DNA from: Dyadobacter sandarakinus
Lineage (GTDB): Bacteria > Bacteroidota > Bacteroidia > Cytophagales > Spirosomataceae
Reading direction: 5' to 3'
Assembly (NCBI RefSeq): GCF_016894445.1
Contig: NZ_CP056775.1
Span: forward strand, 3,908,001-3,972,000
Length of the DNA: 64,000 nucleotides
Shown here in pieces: positions 8,734 through 18,443 of the stretch (position 1 is its first letter; each line of letters starts with the position of its first letter). A model generated the notes under the pieces. That model was not told the DNA's origin, made no database searches, and was given only the letters and a program-made list of their open reading frames with translations. A program made the translations under genes and the position numbers.

Positions 8734-9195
8734 ATGGAACAATTGGACAAAATCGATACCAGAATACTCCGCATTTTGCAAAAAGATGCAAAAAAAACTA
8801 CCAAAGAGATTGCCACAATGCTCAACCTGACCGTGTCGCCGGTTTATGAGCGCATCCGCCGGCTGGAAAGCCTGGGTTACATTAAGCAGTACGTGGCTAT
8901 TCTGGATAAAAAACTCATCAACAGGCAGGTCACTACCATTTGCCAGGTATCCATGCGGTACCACAATGAGGAATTCATCGAGAAATTCGAGCAGGAAATT
9001 CAGAAGCTGGAAGAAGTGCAGGAATGCTATCACATGGCCGGTCAGGTAGATTTTCTACTTAAAATCCACGTAGCCAGCCTCGACGACTATCACGATTTTG
9101 TCAAGTACAAACTATCCAAAATCGATAATATCGGCGTGCTCAACAGTACTTTCGTTTTGAAAGAAATCAAACACACCTCCGAGTTTTACATCTAA
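8734..9195 (+). CDS. Lrp/AsnC family transcriptional regulator
   Basis: The 153-residue protein has an N-terminal winged helix-turn-helix (LDKIDTRILRILQKDAKKT and following, residues 3-55). A C-terminal RAM ligand-binding domain (about 70-150) contains VQECYHMAGQVDFLLKI. Family members bind amino acids and regulate amino-acid metabolism. The gene is divergent from the threonine dehydrogenase with 163 bases between, so it probably controls threonine degradation and itself; that is inference from position. Its stop codon overlaps the end of the convergent macroglobulin-like gene by 4 bases. Confidence 0.92.
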   Translation: MEQLDKIDTRILRILQKDAKKTTKEIATMLNLTVSPVYERIRRLESLGYIKQYVAILDKKLINRQVTTICQVSMRYHNEEFIEKFEQEIQKLEEVQECYHMAGQVDFLLKIHVASLDDYHDFVKYKLSKIDNIGVLNSTFVLKEIKHTSEFYI

Positions 9196-11600
9196 AAATT
9201 ACGTCGGTTTACATCAAATGTAAAGGTGTGGCTGCCGCTCACGCCCGCCGGGTTCATTCCCTGCACCACCACCCGGTAATGCCCATCCTGATCGGAAGTG
9301 TAAAAGTCGACATGCGCCTTTCCGTCCGCACCGGTCGTAACACCGGGCGACCAGTATAGCAGGTTGCGGAAGTCGGGAATGCGGCTGCCGGCATTGGCGC
9401 TGTCGTACCGGGGTGCATAAAACTCCCGCTCTGCCTGTATACCGTCATACGGCATAACCGTGACACGGGGATCCAGTTCAAAACCGCCGAGATTACCCTG
9501 GTAAGTGGAGAAGCTCACAATGCCCGTGAACGTGGATAGGCCCAGGAAGTACCGGGAGCTGATGAGTTCGATTTTCTTTACCTTAAGCGGATCAAATTCA
9601 ATGATTTTGCCTGCATTGAACACCGGTATACCATCCAGCAGGATCAGGGGATCGGTATTGTAAAGGGTATTCGGAATAAGCTTATCCACCATCCAGAAAT
9701 GCCACTGCTTTTGCCTCCTCCTTACCAGAACACCTTTCACATACTCACGCAGCACTTCCTCCATGGTCGGGAAACGGGTGTAATCGTCCAGGAAGTACTT
9801 CTCATCAGGCATACCAAAAAACGGGAGCGAGTCGGTAAGCGTGGAGTTGCGATCGACATACTTCACGGGCATAAATGCATTGCTGGTCTGCATGTTGATT
9901 GCCCGCGTCAGTAGCTGGTTTTCCATTGTTTTATCAAAAACAAAAGGAGGAACCTTACGATCTGAAAATTGCCTCGGGAATGGGCTTGTGAATTCAAAGC
10001 GGTAAAGTGAATCCCTGCTCAGATTGGTTTGCAGCGTGATTTCCTTGGGTCCGGTAAACTTACGCACCTCAAACATCAGATTGCCTTTCGGATCGCTGTG
10101 CGCCACATACAACCGCGCAGGCACATCGAGCGAGGCCAGGAAAGCTTCCACGCCTTTGGCAGGCGTACTGTCATTTTTGTTCAGCAGTTTTGCAAAAATA
10201 AAATGACCGTCGTACTCGGGTAAGTAGTCAAATGCAAGCGGCTTGTTGGAGAAAACCTGCTCCCATTTAAACCGCCTCCAACCATGCGTCAGCATCAGGT
10301 TATCGAGCTGGCGGTCTTTTTCAGATGAAGGATTTTCAAAGTAGTAGCCGGGATCCTCGACGGTACCTTTCAGGTCGGAACTAAGCCAGAAATAGCTGGA
10401 AATATCCTGCTGTGGCCTGGCCTGTATGGAATCTTCCCTGAAAATGGAAATGGAGAGATCAGTCAGCGGAGCCGGTGCATTACCGAGTGCAGCCGTGAGT
10501 TCAAGGCTGACTTTTTCCCGCGTAATGTAATTTTTACTGCTCGTAGCCGACACCTGCAGGCGCTGAGTGGGGCGCTTGAAATACAACCTTTCACAAATGG
10601 GCCTGAGCTTTTCATTGAAGACGGTGATCTGCGAAATACCTTCACCCAGCTGAGATTTATCAATCTGAAAAGTAACAGAACCTTTCCTCCAGACCTTCTT
10701 GTCGGCCAGTACATTTCCCTGCCGGGTGTGGCTGAGGAGGTAAACCGTGGAGGGCTCATCTTCATCTTCGCGCTTGCCGGATACTACCACATCCATCATG
10801 GTACCCTGCCCTTCCCGCAGCCGCATTACATAACCCACCATTTCCGCAGCAGGAAATTCGTAGGCAGACCATTGTCCCCGCTTGTTTCTGACCGCAGCCT
10901 TGTACTGTTCATCTTTTTCAGGGGTAAAAACAAAAAAACCGATGCCGCTGCGCTCCGGCGTGAACCTGGCAACCGTATCATTGCGGCTATTAACCAGTGC
11001 CCCCTGGAAGGTAAGCCCTTTCCCGTCGGGCCCTATCGCCCTGAATGCCACTTTGCTTTCAATACCCTGTACCAGGTGCCCGCCTTCCGGGAAAAACTGG
11101 ACATCGTAACCTTCATCTGCAACTTCCTCCGTGCCGGGATCAAAGCGTACAAACGGATTAACAATTGTGACGGGTGTTTCGAAAAAGTAGTCGGGACCTG
11201 CATTTTTCATCCAGCTGGTGTAGCAGCGCACCTTGTAACTTCCGCTGATTACGCCCGCAGGAATAAGGAGGGTACCATTTCCCTTGCCGGCAGCAATGGA
11301 AAATTTTGTTTGTGCTACTGCATTGTTATCCTGGTCAAGTACTTCCAGGTACCCTACTTTACTGAGGTCGAGTGGCAGATGTGTGTTTCCATCCAGGTTG
11401 TAGGCTTTAAACCAGATCGTCTCACCGATAAGATACAGGGTACGATCCAGGTGGACGTACATCTTTTCCTGCACCGACTTTTCCCTGAAAAGATCAAACC
11501 GCTGCCGGATTGACCGGATCATTGCATCTTCCTGCGCGGTGACGAAGAGTGGCAGACTAGCAAAAAAAACGACAATGCTAATGAATGTTCTGGTTTTCAT
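9192..11600 (-). CDS. Macroglobulin-domain (MG2-like) surface protein with plug-like segment
   Basis: The 802-residue protein has a signal peptide (cut near AQ, residues 22-23) and an MG2-type start (MYVHLDRTLYLIGETIWFKAYN, about 47-68). Several beta-sandwich domains follow. At about 640-720 comes a stretch like a TonB-receptor plug (ILLDGIPV, then KVKKIELISSRYFLG), but no transmembrane barrel follows. Such proteins are frequent in Bacteroidota and are probably exported to the periplasm or outer membrane; the function is unknown. It is the last gene of a four-gene operon, 12 bases after the DUF4249 lipoprotein. The C-terminus (from about 735) resembles a further beta-sandwich ending in TFTFDV. 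Confidence 0.7.
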   Translation of the reverse strand: MKTRTFISIVVFFASLPLFVTAQEDAMIRSIRQRFDLFREKSVQEKMYVHLDRTLYLIGETIWFKAYNLDGNTHLPLDLSKVGYLEVLDQDNNAVAQTKFSIAAGKGNGTLLIPAGVISGSYKVRCYTSWMKNAGPDYFFETPVTIVNPFVRFDPGTEEVADEGYDVQFFPEGGHLVQGIESKVAFRAIGPDGKGLTFQGALVNSRNDTVARFTPERSGIGFFVFTPEKDEQYKAAVRNKRGQWSAYEFPAAEMVGYVMRLREGQGTMMDVVVSGKREDEDEPSTVYLLSHTRQGNVLADKKVWRKGSVTFQIDKSQLGEGISQITVFNEKLRPICERLYFKRPTQRLQVSATSSKNYITREKVSLELTAALGNAPAPLTDLSISIFREDSIQARPQQDISSYFWLSSDLKGTVEDPGYYFENPSSEKDRQLDNLMLTHGWRRFKWEQVFSNKPLAFDYLPEYDGHFIFAKLLNKNDSTPAKGVEAFLASLDVPARLYVAHSDPKGNLMFEVRKFTGPKEITLQTNLSRDSLYRFEFTSPFPRQFSDRKVPPFVFDKTMENQLLTRAINMQTSNAFMPVKYVDRNSTLTDSLPFFGMPDEKYFLDDYTRFPTMEEVLREYVKGVLVRRRQKQWHFWMVDKLIPNTLYNTDPLILLDGIPVFNAGKIIEFDPLKVKKIELISSRYFLGLSTFTGIVSFSTYQGNLGGFELDPRVTVMPYDGIQAEREFYAPRYDSANAGSRIPDFRNLLYWSPGVTTGADGKAHVDFYTSDQDGHYRVVVQGMNPAGVSGSHTFTFDVNRRNF

Positions 11601-11612
11601 ACGAATGTGTGG

Positions 11613-12746
11613 CTATCTGTCCCAGTACGAAGGCTTGTTGGTGGTACCGCCCTGCAGGCGGCAGTCGGCGCAGTCCGGCGTGGTTGCAAGTACAAAGTCC
11701 GAGCGCGGTCCGTAGTAATTCAGTAATAATTTGGCCGTTTTAGCTGCACATTCCACATCCGTTGCAGGTGTGCATAAAACAGGTAATGTGTCAGGCAGCG
11801 CACATCTGGGAAAATTGCCCAGTCCTGGGGAAACCGTAAGTCGCTTCTGATCTTCGGTACCCGCCCGGAAATAGCCGAAAACCAGGTCCTGAGGATCCGA
11901 CGTATTCTGAAAGTTTCCTGTGACCTGACCGGGCTGCGGATCAAAAAGCCCGCCGGTGATCTGTGTCGATTTAGAGAGGCTTGTCCAATACTCAAACTCC
12001 GGCCGCGAGAGTGCATACTGTTTTACCAGAATACTATAACGGGAATACAGCTTGTTGGTGGAAACAGGCACCTTAATCAGTGGCAGGTCCCGGATGATGT
12101 CGGCACTCAGCTTTACAGTACTTCCCAGCGATATCCCTCCTGAAGGCATGGTACGCCAGCACCGGCTGATCTGCTGCCGGCGGGTCACTACCTGACTGTC
12201 TACAACTTCCAGGTTGGAGGCATAGGCGGTAAAGTACTCCCACGTTTCTTCAAATTTCCAGCGGTAAAACTGTGTTTTGTTTTGTGCGTCGTGCGTGTTG
12301 ACATAAAAGACCATTGCATCCTGATTGGGATCGTACTTGTAGGTAACACTGTCAATCGCAGGCGTTTGGGTCACGTCTACAAACTCCGACAAGTATTCCA
12401 GGTCTGCGCCCAGGCTGACACGGAGCCGGTACCTCGTGGAGCGGTTAAAAGGGTACGGCGGCAGGATGTACTCGCCGCTGCCGGTTTCTGTAAAGTTGTA
12501 CGACTCGCCGGTTTCGCTTTCGGCCACAATCGCTGCTCCAGCCACCACGGCAGGGAATGTATTTACATTCACATTTTGCGTCCTCCTCAATGTGATCTTG
12601 CTGCTGTCATTACCTACATTGAGAAAACCGTCCACCACCAGGTAGCCCTGGTCGGAATTTACTTCGGGTGGCGAGAAGGGCTCAATGCAGCTGTCAAGCG
12701 CAAGTATCAGCGCAAAAAAGCTGATTTTCAACAACCAGTATTTCAT
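11613..12746 (-). CDS. DUF4249 lipoprotein
   Basis: This 377-residue protein has a lipoprotein signal ending at Cys20 (LALDSC) followed by IEPFSPPEVNSDQGYLVVDGFLN, a hallmark of DUF4249. The rest is beta-rich. DUF4249 proteins almost always follow a TonB-dependent receptor in Cytophagales, and by analogy with SusD may cap the receptor or bind its ligand; this is unproven. The start codon lies 12 bases from the receptor's stop and the gene is followed 12 bases later by the macroglobulin-like gene, so all belong to one transcript. Confidence 0.88.
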   Translation of the reverse strand: MKYWLLKISFFALILALDSCIEPFSPPEVNSDQGYLVVDGFLNVGNDSSKITLRRTQNVNVNTFPAVVAGAAIVAESETGESYNFTETGSGEYILPPYPFNRSTRYRLRVSLGADLEYLSEFVDVTQTPAIDSVTYKYDPNQDAMVFYVNTHDAQNKTQFYRWKFEETWEYFTAYASNLEVVDSQVVTRRQQISRCWRTMPSGGISLGSTVKLSADIIRDLPLIKVPVSTNKLYSRYSILVKQYALSRPEFEYWTSLSKSTQITGGLFDPQPGQVTGNFQNTSDPQDLVFGYFRAGTEDQKRLTVSPGLGNFPRCALPDTLPVLCTPATDVECAAKTAKLLLNYYGPRSDFVLATTPDCADCRLQGGTTNKPSYWDR

Positions 12747-12758
12747 ATCTGCATTACG

Positions 12759-15518
12759 TTAAAATCTGAAATTGTAAGTAACCGTGGGGATCGGCTGACC
12801 AAAAATAGACAGCTGGTACCCGTTCACACGCCCGCCAACGGTTTGGAAATACACTGATGTAGGGTTTTTTCGTCCCCAGAGATTGTATACCGCCAGCGTC
12901 CATGAACTATGGGCGAGCTTCCTGATCTTGTGATTGCCCTCTATATTCATAGACAGGTCCGTCCGGTAATAATCAGGTATCCTGAACTGATTACGATCAG
13001 CATAATACACGCGCTGGGCGCCATCAATCATATACTTCCCGACAGGCGGCGTATAGGGGCGGCCTGTGCTGTATGTGAAGTTGAGCGATAAGCTAAAACG
13101 GTGTGAAAGACGATAATTGGAAATGAGGGTGAAATCGTGCGGCTTGTCGTAGTTACTCGGATAAAATGCCCCGTGATTGGGCGCGTCGGGCGAGTCGCGG
13201 TCTATGGCCCGGAGCAGCGTGCGGGCATAGGTATAAGCCAGCCAGCCATTGAGTTTTCCGCTCATTTTTTTAACCATAAATTCCACCCCGTAAGCCTTGG
13301 CCTTGGTATTGATCACGGCGGCCTCAATGTTGTGATTCATAATGAGCGAGTCGCCGCCTTTATAGTCGAGGAAGTTGCGGATGTTTTTGTAATAACCTTC
13401 GAGTGAAACCTCAATTTTGTTACCCCTGAAATTCCTGTAAAAACCCAGTGAAAACTGGTCCCCTATCTGCGGCTTGATGTAGCTGTCGCTCAGCTTCCAG
13501 ATATCCGTCGGAGAAATGGTCATCGTATTGGTAAGCAGGTGGATATACTGCCGCAAACTGTTGTAGCTCGCTTTCATAGACAGGTTATCGAAAATGCTGT
13601 ACCGCACAGACGCCCTGTATTCCGGACCGCCATACCCTTTTATCTTTTTGCCCGATCCGTAATGCTGCACGCCTTCCTGGTAAATGTAATCGACAGGAAG
13701 CCCGGGCAGGTAGGTGTTCACATTCCTGGGACCAAGATATTGGTAAAAAGAATAGCGGATACCGGCTGTAATGGACAGTCTCGGACTTACTTCAAACTTA
13801 TCCTCTATGTACAATGCATTTTCCATGGCCTGCTCCGCCTCCAGGGTATCCGGCACGATCAGCGACTCAGTGCTGGTAGGTGTAAATTTGCCGGGATGCA
13901 GCTTGTAGTACAATGCACTTGCGCCAAAGTCAAGCGTATGTTTCGGGTGCAATGCATAGCTGAGATCGGCCTTGAAGTTGGATTGGTTGATGTCAAATTT
14001 CAGGTCAAATGAATTCAGCGGCAATCCCTTTGCTTCCATGGTGTACTGGTACTTGCTGTGCGAAACCGTAAATACACTGTACAGCCTGTTGTTGAATGTA
14101 TGCTTCCATTTCAGGGAGCCAAGCTGATTCTGATAGGTGTAAAGCGTATCGCCATAAAGCCTGAACCGGTCGTCGCTGATATATCCGGTCAGAAAAAGAC
14201 TGTTTTTTTCATTGATCTCGTGACTGATATGCAGGTTGACGTCATAAAAGGAAGCGGAACTCTGGTTATAATTTTCATTATCCAGTGTCCTGATCAGCCA
14301 GTTGGAGTAGGTAGAACGTCCTCCCAGCAAAAATGACGTTTTGTCCTTTACAAGCGGACCTTCGAGCGTAAGCCTTCCGGTAACCAGCCCTGCACCACCA
14401 GAGGCTACAAATTTCTTCTTATTGCCGTCCCGGCTGTTGATATCAAGCACCGATGCCAGCCTTCCGCCGAATTTGGCCGGGATCGCGCTCTTGAATAATT
14501 CAACGTCTTTCAGTACATCCGGATTGAAAGCCGAGAAAAAGCCGAACAAATGGGAAGGATTATAAATGGTAGCATCATTATAGAGGATCAGGTTCTGGTC
14601 TGTAGAACCTCCGCGTACATTGAGCCCGGTACTGTTCTCTCCCACTGACTTCACGCCCGGCAGCGTCATAATGGTGCGAAGCAGATCGGTTTCACCAAAA
14701 ACCGTAGGTACCTGTTTCAGATTTTTGATGGTCAGTTTTACGGTCCCCATCTGTGTACCCACTACATTCCTGTCCATTCCGGCCTTCACGGATACCTCTT
14801 TCAATGCAATAACGCTTTCGCGCATTTCAATGTCCAGCTTACCGTCTGAGTACAGCACCACCTGCCGCTGCGTTTCGCGCATGCCGGTACTTTTTACCCG
14901 CAATATCTGCTTGCCCCGCGGAATGGTGATGGAAAAGTACCCGAGTGCGTCCGTGGTAATACCAATGTTAGGTTTATCTATAAAAACGGCTGCACCTATC
15001 ACCGGCTCGCCCGTGGCTGCATTGCGGACATACCCTGTGATGGTACTGTTGCCAGGCACAATGCGGTGTTTCCTGATTCCGATTTCATGCACCTTGCTTT
15101 CGGCAGTGGAGAGCAGTTTTTCCTTGGCGTCATTCTCCGCTCCGGCATATACGACGTTTTCGTCTGTGACGGCGTCGGGCTCAAAAAGCCTGGGGGGAAG
15201 CTGGGTGATAATGCGCTGGCCCTGGGTAATGTAAATGCGTTTTTGCAGATCGATGGAATACTCAAACTCGGAGCCTCTGAAAACCTGGTCAAGAACTTCC
15301 CTCACACTCAGGTTTTTTACATCAAGATCAAGGGTAAGACTGTCAAACCGGGTTGCATCGTAGTAAAAATAGTATCCGGTTTGCGACTCCATTTGTTTTA
15401 CAAAGTCACCAAACCGCGCGGAGTCCAGGCGCATGGTTATCTTCTTCTCCGCTGTGCCCTGGGCAGCAGCAGTCAGTGAAAATAACAGAAAGCAAAAGAG
15501 GGGTAGCAGTTTTCTCAT
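12759..15518 (-). CDS. TonB-dependent receptor with STN and carboxypeptidase-like domains
   Basis: This 919-residue outer-membrane receptor has, in order, a signal peptide (1-19), an STN domain (about 22-100) and a carboxypeptidase regulatory-like domain (about 158-240, GYVRNAATGEPVIGAAVFID). A plug (about 265-370, with NVRGGSTDQNLILYNDATIY) and a beta-barrel ending in NFRF complete it. Receptors with an STN domain often signal to anti-sigma factors, but no sigma/anti-sigma pair is in the window. The substrate is unknown. Its ATG overlaps the stop of the preceding small secreted protein gene (ATGA), indicating translational coupling. It is partnered by the DUF4249 lipoprotein gene downstream. 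Confidence 0.92.
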   Translation of the reverse strand: MRKLLPLFCFLLFSLTAAAQGTAEKKITMRLDSARFGDFVKQMESQTGYYFYYDATRFDSLTLDLDVKNLSVREVLDQVFRGSEFEYSIDLQKRIYITQGQRIITQLPPRLFEPDAVTDENVVYAGAENDAKEKLLSTAESKVHEIGIRKHRIVPGNSTITGYVRNAATGEPVIGAAVFIDKPNIGITTDALGYFSITIPRGKQILRVKSTGMRETQRQVVLYSDGKLDIEMRESVIALKEVSVKAGMDRNVVGTQMGTVKLTIKNLKQVPTVFGETDLLRTIMTLPGVKSVGENSTGLNVRGGSTDQNLILYNDATIYNPSHLFGFFSAFNPDVLKDVELFKSAIPAKFGGRLASVLDINSRDGNKKKFVASGGAGLVTGRLTLEGPLVKDKTSFLLGGRSTYSNWLIRTLDNENYNQSSASFYDVNLHISHEINEKNSLFLTGYISDDRFRLYGDTLYTYQNQLGSLKWKHTFNNRLYSVFTVSHSKYQYTMEAKGLPLNSFDLKFDINQSNFKADLSYALHPKHTLDFGASALYYKLHPGKFTPTSTESLIVPDTLEAEQAMENALYIEDKFEVSPRLSITAGIRYSFYQYLGPRNVNTYLPGLPVDYIYQEGVQHYGSGKKIKGYGGPEYRASVRYSIFDNLSMKASYNSLRQYIHLLTNTMTISPTDIWKLSDSYIKPQIGDQFSLGFYRNFRGNKIEVSLEGYYKNIRNFLDYKGGDSLIMNHNIEAAVINTKAKAYGVEFMVKKMSGKLNGWLAYTYARTLLRAIDRDSPDAPNHGAFYPSNYDKPHDFTLISNYRLSHRFSLSLNFTYSTGRPYTPPVGKYMIDGAQRVYYADRNQFRIPDYYRTDLSMNIEGNHKIRKLAHSSWTLAVYNLWGRKNPTSVYFQTVGGRVNGYQLSIFGQPIPTVTYNFRF

Positions 15519-16243
15519 GGTCTGGCTGTTTTGTCGTAGGCTGTGGCCAGGCTGATAATCGCCATTTCCCGGTCTCTACGGAACCTTAGGTTTTTCTCAC
15601 GCAAAGTCCGCCGGAAATCCCTTTTATGTTCAGGAAACAAGGCGAAGAATGATTTCCTGGAATGCACGGGATGGTAGGTACTGTCTTTCCGGACATAATA
15701 GAAATTTTTGGGCGGAAAAAGTGCTATGACACGCTTATCCTGTATTTTCTCCTGTCTCGATTTAGAGCGACGCGCAATAGCCTGCGTTTTTCCCTCATAC
15801 AGTAAATCATAAAAGCCGCTGCGCATGGATGCATTAACATCCTTGCCCGACTCCATTCTTTTAAAGTGATGATCCAGAAGCCAGAAATTCGCGACCTTCT
15901 CTGACTGAAGCAAAAGGTGATCACCGTACACATGCCGGATAACCAGCTCGTCGCGAACGATGTCGTACAGCATGGGAATACTGTCAAAAGCCTGACCGTC
16001 GTACATGATCACACCATTCCGCCACTTGCTCTGCTGGAAAAACTGATGCTCGTCGTTCCGGGCATCGTACAGATAGTACTGCCGCCCATTGTACAGGTTT
16101 TGTGTCTGGGCGGTGGCTGTTTTATAAAGAGAAATGGGGTATGCTGCCGGATTAACCGCAGATACACGGATGTCGCTGTCCTGGGCAAACAAATTCCCGG
16201 AGAGGCCGATGCAGAAAAAAAAGACAATGGTATTAATGCGCAT
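15515..16243 (-). CDS. Secreted protein of unknown function, first gene of receptor operon
   Basis: The 242-residue protein has a clear signal peptide (MRINTIVFFFCIGLSGNLFA, then QDSD). The body is rich in aromatic and basic residues, with a lysine/arginine-dense C-terminus (DFRRTLREKNLRFRRDREM). I recognise no family or motif. It has the look of proteins found beside TonB receptors in Cytophagales. The last four bases overlap the receptor's ATG, so the two are translationally coupled, and a supporting role in the same uptake or signalling system is likely. It is probably periplasmic. Confidence 0.75.
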   Translation of the reverse strand: MRINTIVFFFCIGLSGNLFAQDSDIRVSAVNPAAYPISLYKTATAQTQNLYNGRQYYLYDARNDEHQFFQQSKWRNGVIMYDGQAFDSIPMLYDIVRDELVIRHVYGDHLLLQSEKVANFWLLDHHFKRMESGKDVNASMRSGFYDLLYEGKTQAIARRSKSRQEKIQDKRVIALFPPKNFYYVRKDSTYHPVHSRKSFFALFPEHKRDFRRTLREKNLRFRRDREMAIISLATAYDKTARP

Positions 16244-16495
16244 GGAGTGCGATTAAAGTTTACAATACTTCTCAAATTTGTCTGTTTTCCGGTTCGGGGC
16301 GCGGGAATGTATACCCAAAGTTGTAATCGCGGGTTACTTACTTTGTACGCTTCCTATTTTTTTCCGGGATTTATTTACCGGAATTCGGCGGATGATTGAA
16401 ATATAAATATTTTACACATCAAATTGCAGCTCCTGCCTGTTTTTGGGATAAATAACTGCACTTTTCCTGGTTTTCTTTTCACTTTTCAAAATATC

Positions 16496-17557
16496 ATGAA
16501 GATACTAATTACCGGCGGTGCCGGCTTTGTAGGGTCATCTCTGGCTATTTCATTGAAAGCTAACTACCCCGGCTACGAGGTATTTGCATTGGATAATCTT
16601 AAACGCCGCGGGTCGGAGCTCAATTTGCCCCGCCTGAAAAAGAGCGGAGTGGAGTTTGTACATGGCGACATCCGCAGCAAAGAGGACTTTGACGGCATCC
16701 CGGCGGTGGATATGGTCATAGAAGCCTCCGCGGAGCCTTCGGTACTGGCAGGGCTGGATGGCACGCCGGACTACCTGATTAATACCAATCTCGTGGGTAC
16801 GATCAACTGTCTGAACTTTGCACTGAAGCACAAAGCGGGTTTTTTGTTTCTTTCAACCAGCCGTGTTTACCCGATCAAAACCATTGAGACACTCAACTTT
16901 ATTGAGGAAGATACCCGGTTTGCACTGGCCGACGAACAACCGGTGCCGGGTGCTTCGTCCAGGGGTATTGCCGAAGACTTCCCACTGACCGGCGCCCGCT
17001 CGCTGTATGGGACTACCAAACTTGCCTCGGAGTTGATCATTCAGGAATACAATGAATTTTACAATCTGAAAACCGTCATTAACCGCTGCGGCGTACTCAC
17101 GGGCCCGTGGCAGATGGGTAAGGTTGACCAGGGTGTGATGGTACTTTGGATTGCAAAACATTACTTCGAGCAGCAGCTCGGCTACTTTGGCTATGGTGGA
17201 ACGGGCAAGCAGATACGCGACATGCTCCACGTAGCCGACCTGTACCGGCTGATCGACTGGCAACTTCATCATCTCGACCAGGTAAACGGAGAAATACTCA
17301 ATGCAGGGGGCGGACTTGAAAGCAGTGCATCTTTGCAGGAGCTCACGAAAATCTGTCAGGAAGTCACCGGAAAAACCATCCCGATTAAAGTAGTACCCGA
17401 AAACCGGACAGCTGATATCCGCCTGTATGTTACTGACAACACCCGCGTAACCCAGCTCACCGGCTGGAAACCTGAAATCGGCATCCGCCAGATCGTAGAA
17501 GAAATCGCCGCCTGGCTCCAAGAAAATGAAGCTGATCTGGCGCCGATACTGAAGTAA
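16496..17557 (+). CDS. NAD-dependent epimerase/dehydratase, CDP-paratose 2-epimerase-like
   Basis: The 353-residue extended short-chain dehydrogenase has GGAGFVG at residues 7-13 and Tyr171/Lys175 in SLYGTTK. The start MKILITGG is chosen; an upstream in-frame ATG would add 24 hydrophobic residues not seen in the family. Features such as DNLKRRGSELNLPRL, the GKQIRDMLHVADLYRL segment and the late VPENRTADIRLYVTDNTRV match CDP-paratose/tyvelose 2-epimerase relatives best. The exact nucleotide sugar is uncertain and no other deoxysugar genes are near. An HMG-CoA lyase gene follows 29 bases later on the same strand, probably in one transcript despite no obvious metabolic link. Confidence 0.75.
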   Translation: MKILITGGAGFVGSSLAISLKANYPGYEVFALDNLKRRGSELNLPRLKKSGVEFVHGDIRSKEDFDGIPAVDMVIEASAEPSVLAGLDGTPDYLINTNLVGTINCLNFALKHKAGFLFLSTSRVYPIKTIETLNFIEEDTRFALADEQPVPGASSRGIAEDFPLTGARSLYGTTKLASELIIQEYNEFYNLKTVINRCGVLTGPWQMGKVDQGVMVLWIAKHYFEQQLGYFGYGGTGKQIRDMLHVADLYRLIDWQLHHLDQVNGEILNAGGGLESSASLQELTKICQEVTGKTIPIKVVPENRTADIRLYVTDNTRVTQLTGWKPEIGIRQIVEEIAAWLQENEADLAPILK

Positions 17558-17586
17558 GGCATTGATCCATTAAATCACTAATTAAC

Positions 17587-18435
17587 ATGGTCCTAACCGA
17601 ATGCCCCCGCGACGCCTGGCAGGGCTTTCATGCATTTATTCCAACAGCCGATAAGGTCCGGTACCTGAACCAGTTGCTGCAGGTTGGATTTGATATGATT
17701 GATTTCGGAAGCTTTGTGTCGCCCAAAGTAGTTGCACAAGTGCGGGACACGGCTGAGATTGCAGATGCACTGGACATGGCAGGATCCGGAAGTTGCCTTC
17801 TGGCGATCGTAGCGAATGAGCGGGGTGCGCGGGAAGCCTGTGCATTCAGGCAGATCACGCATGTAGGTTACCCGTTTTCCGTCTCTGAGACTTTTCAGAA
17901 ATTGAATACAAATGCAGGCATAGCAGCATCCCTGCAACAAGTGGAAAGCATTGCAGCAATCTGTCAGGCGGCAGGAAAGGAGCTGGTAATTTATATTTCA
18001 ATGGGATTTGGTAACCCCTACGGAGATATCTGGCATCCTGAACTGGTGCTACAGTGGATTGACCGGCTTTCTGTTTTTCATGTAAAAATATTTTCTCTGG
18101 CCGATACAGTCGGTGTAGCCAGGGAGGAGGATATCCGCTACTTGTTTACAAACCTGATCAGTTCACGACCCGGAATTGCATTCGGAGCGCATTTTCATTC
18201 CACACCATTAAACTGGAAATCAAAGCTGGAAGCTGCTTACCAGGCTGGGTGCAGGCGTTTTGATGGTGCATTGCTGGGATACGGAGGGTGTCCCATGGCT
18301 CAAGACGAGCTGGTCGGAAATATGGCAACAGAAAACCTGGTTGCATTTGCAAAGGAACGGGGCGAGCTGCTCAGCCTGGACCTGACCAGACTGGAAGCAG
18401 CACGAAGCATGTTCAGGGAGCTGGTTGCAGCATAG
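17587..18435 (+). CDS. Hydroxymethylglutaryl-CoA lyase
   Basis: The 282-residue TIM-barrel enzyme of the DRE-metallolyase family cleaves HMG-CoA to acetoacetate and acetyl-CoA, the last step of leucine breakdown. The N-terminal ECPRDAWQG (residues 5-13) holds the catalytic Arg-Asp. The metal histidines are in GAHFHS (His202, His204), and the active-site cysteine is Cys235 in GGCPMAQDELVGNMATE. It is slightly shorter than E. coli-type or human enzymes but complete. No other leucine-degradation genes are in the window. Confidence 0.88.
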   Translation: MVLTECPRDAWQGFHAFIPTADKVRYLNQLLQVGFDMIDFGSFVSPKVVAQVRDTAEIADALDMAGSGSCLLAIVANERGAREACAFRQITHVGYPFSVSETFQKLNTNAGIAASLQQVESIAAICQAAGKELVIYISMGFGNPYGDIWHPELVLQWIDRLSVFHVKIFSLADTVGVAREEDIRYLFTNLISSRPGIAFGAHFHSTPLNWKSKLEAAYQAGCRRFDGALLGYGGCPMAQDELVGNMATENLVAFAKERGELLSLDLTRLEAARSMFRELVAA

Positions 18436-18443
18436 CAACAAAC

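Noticed and set aside
10728-11513. A 261-codon open frame on the plus strand inside the macroglobulin-like gene
   Set aside because: No known family or signal, and the opposite gene has a clear signal peptide and domains.
12282-12857. A 191-codon open frame on the plus strand across the DUF4249 start and receptor end
   Set aside because: It spans the junction of two good minus-strand genes and reads as their antisense.
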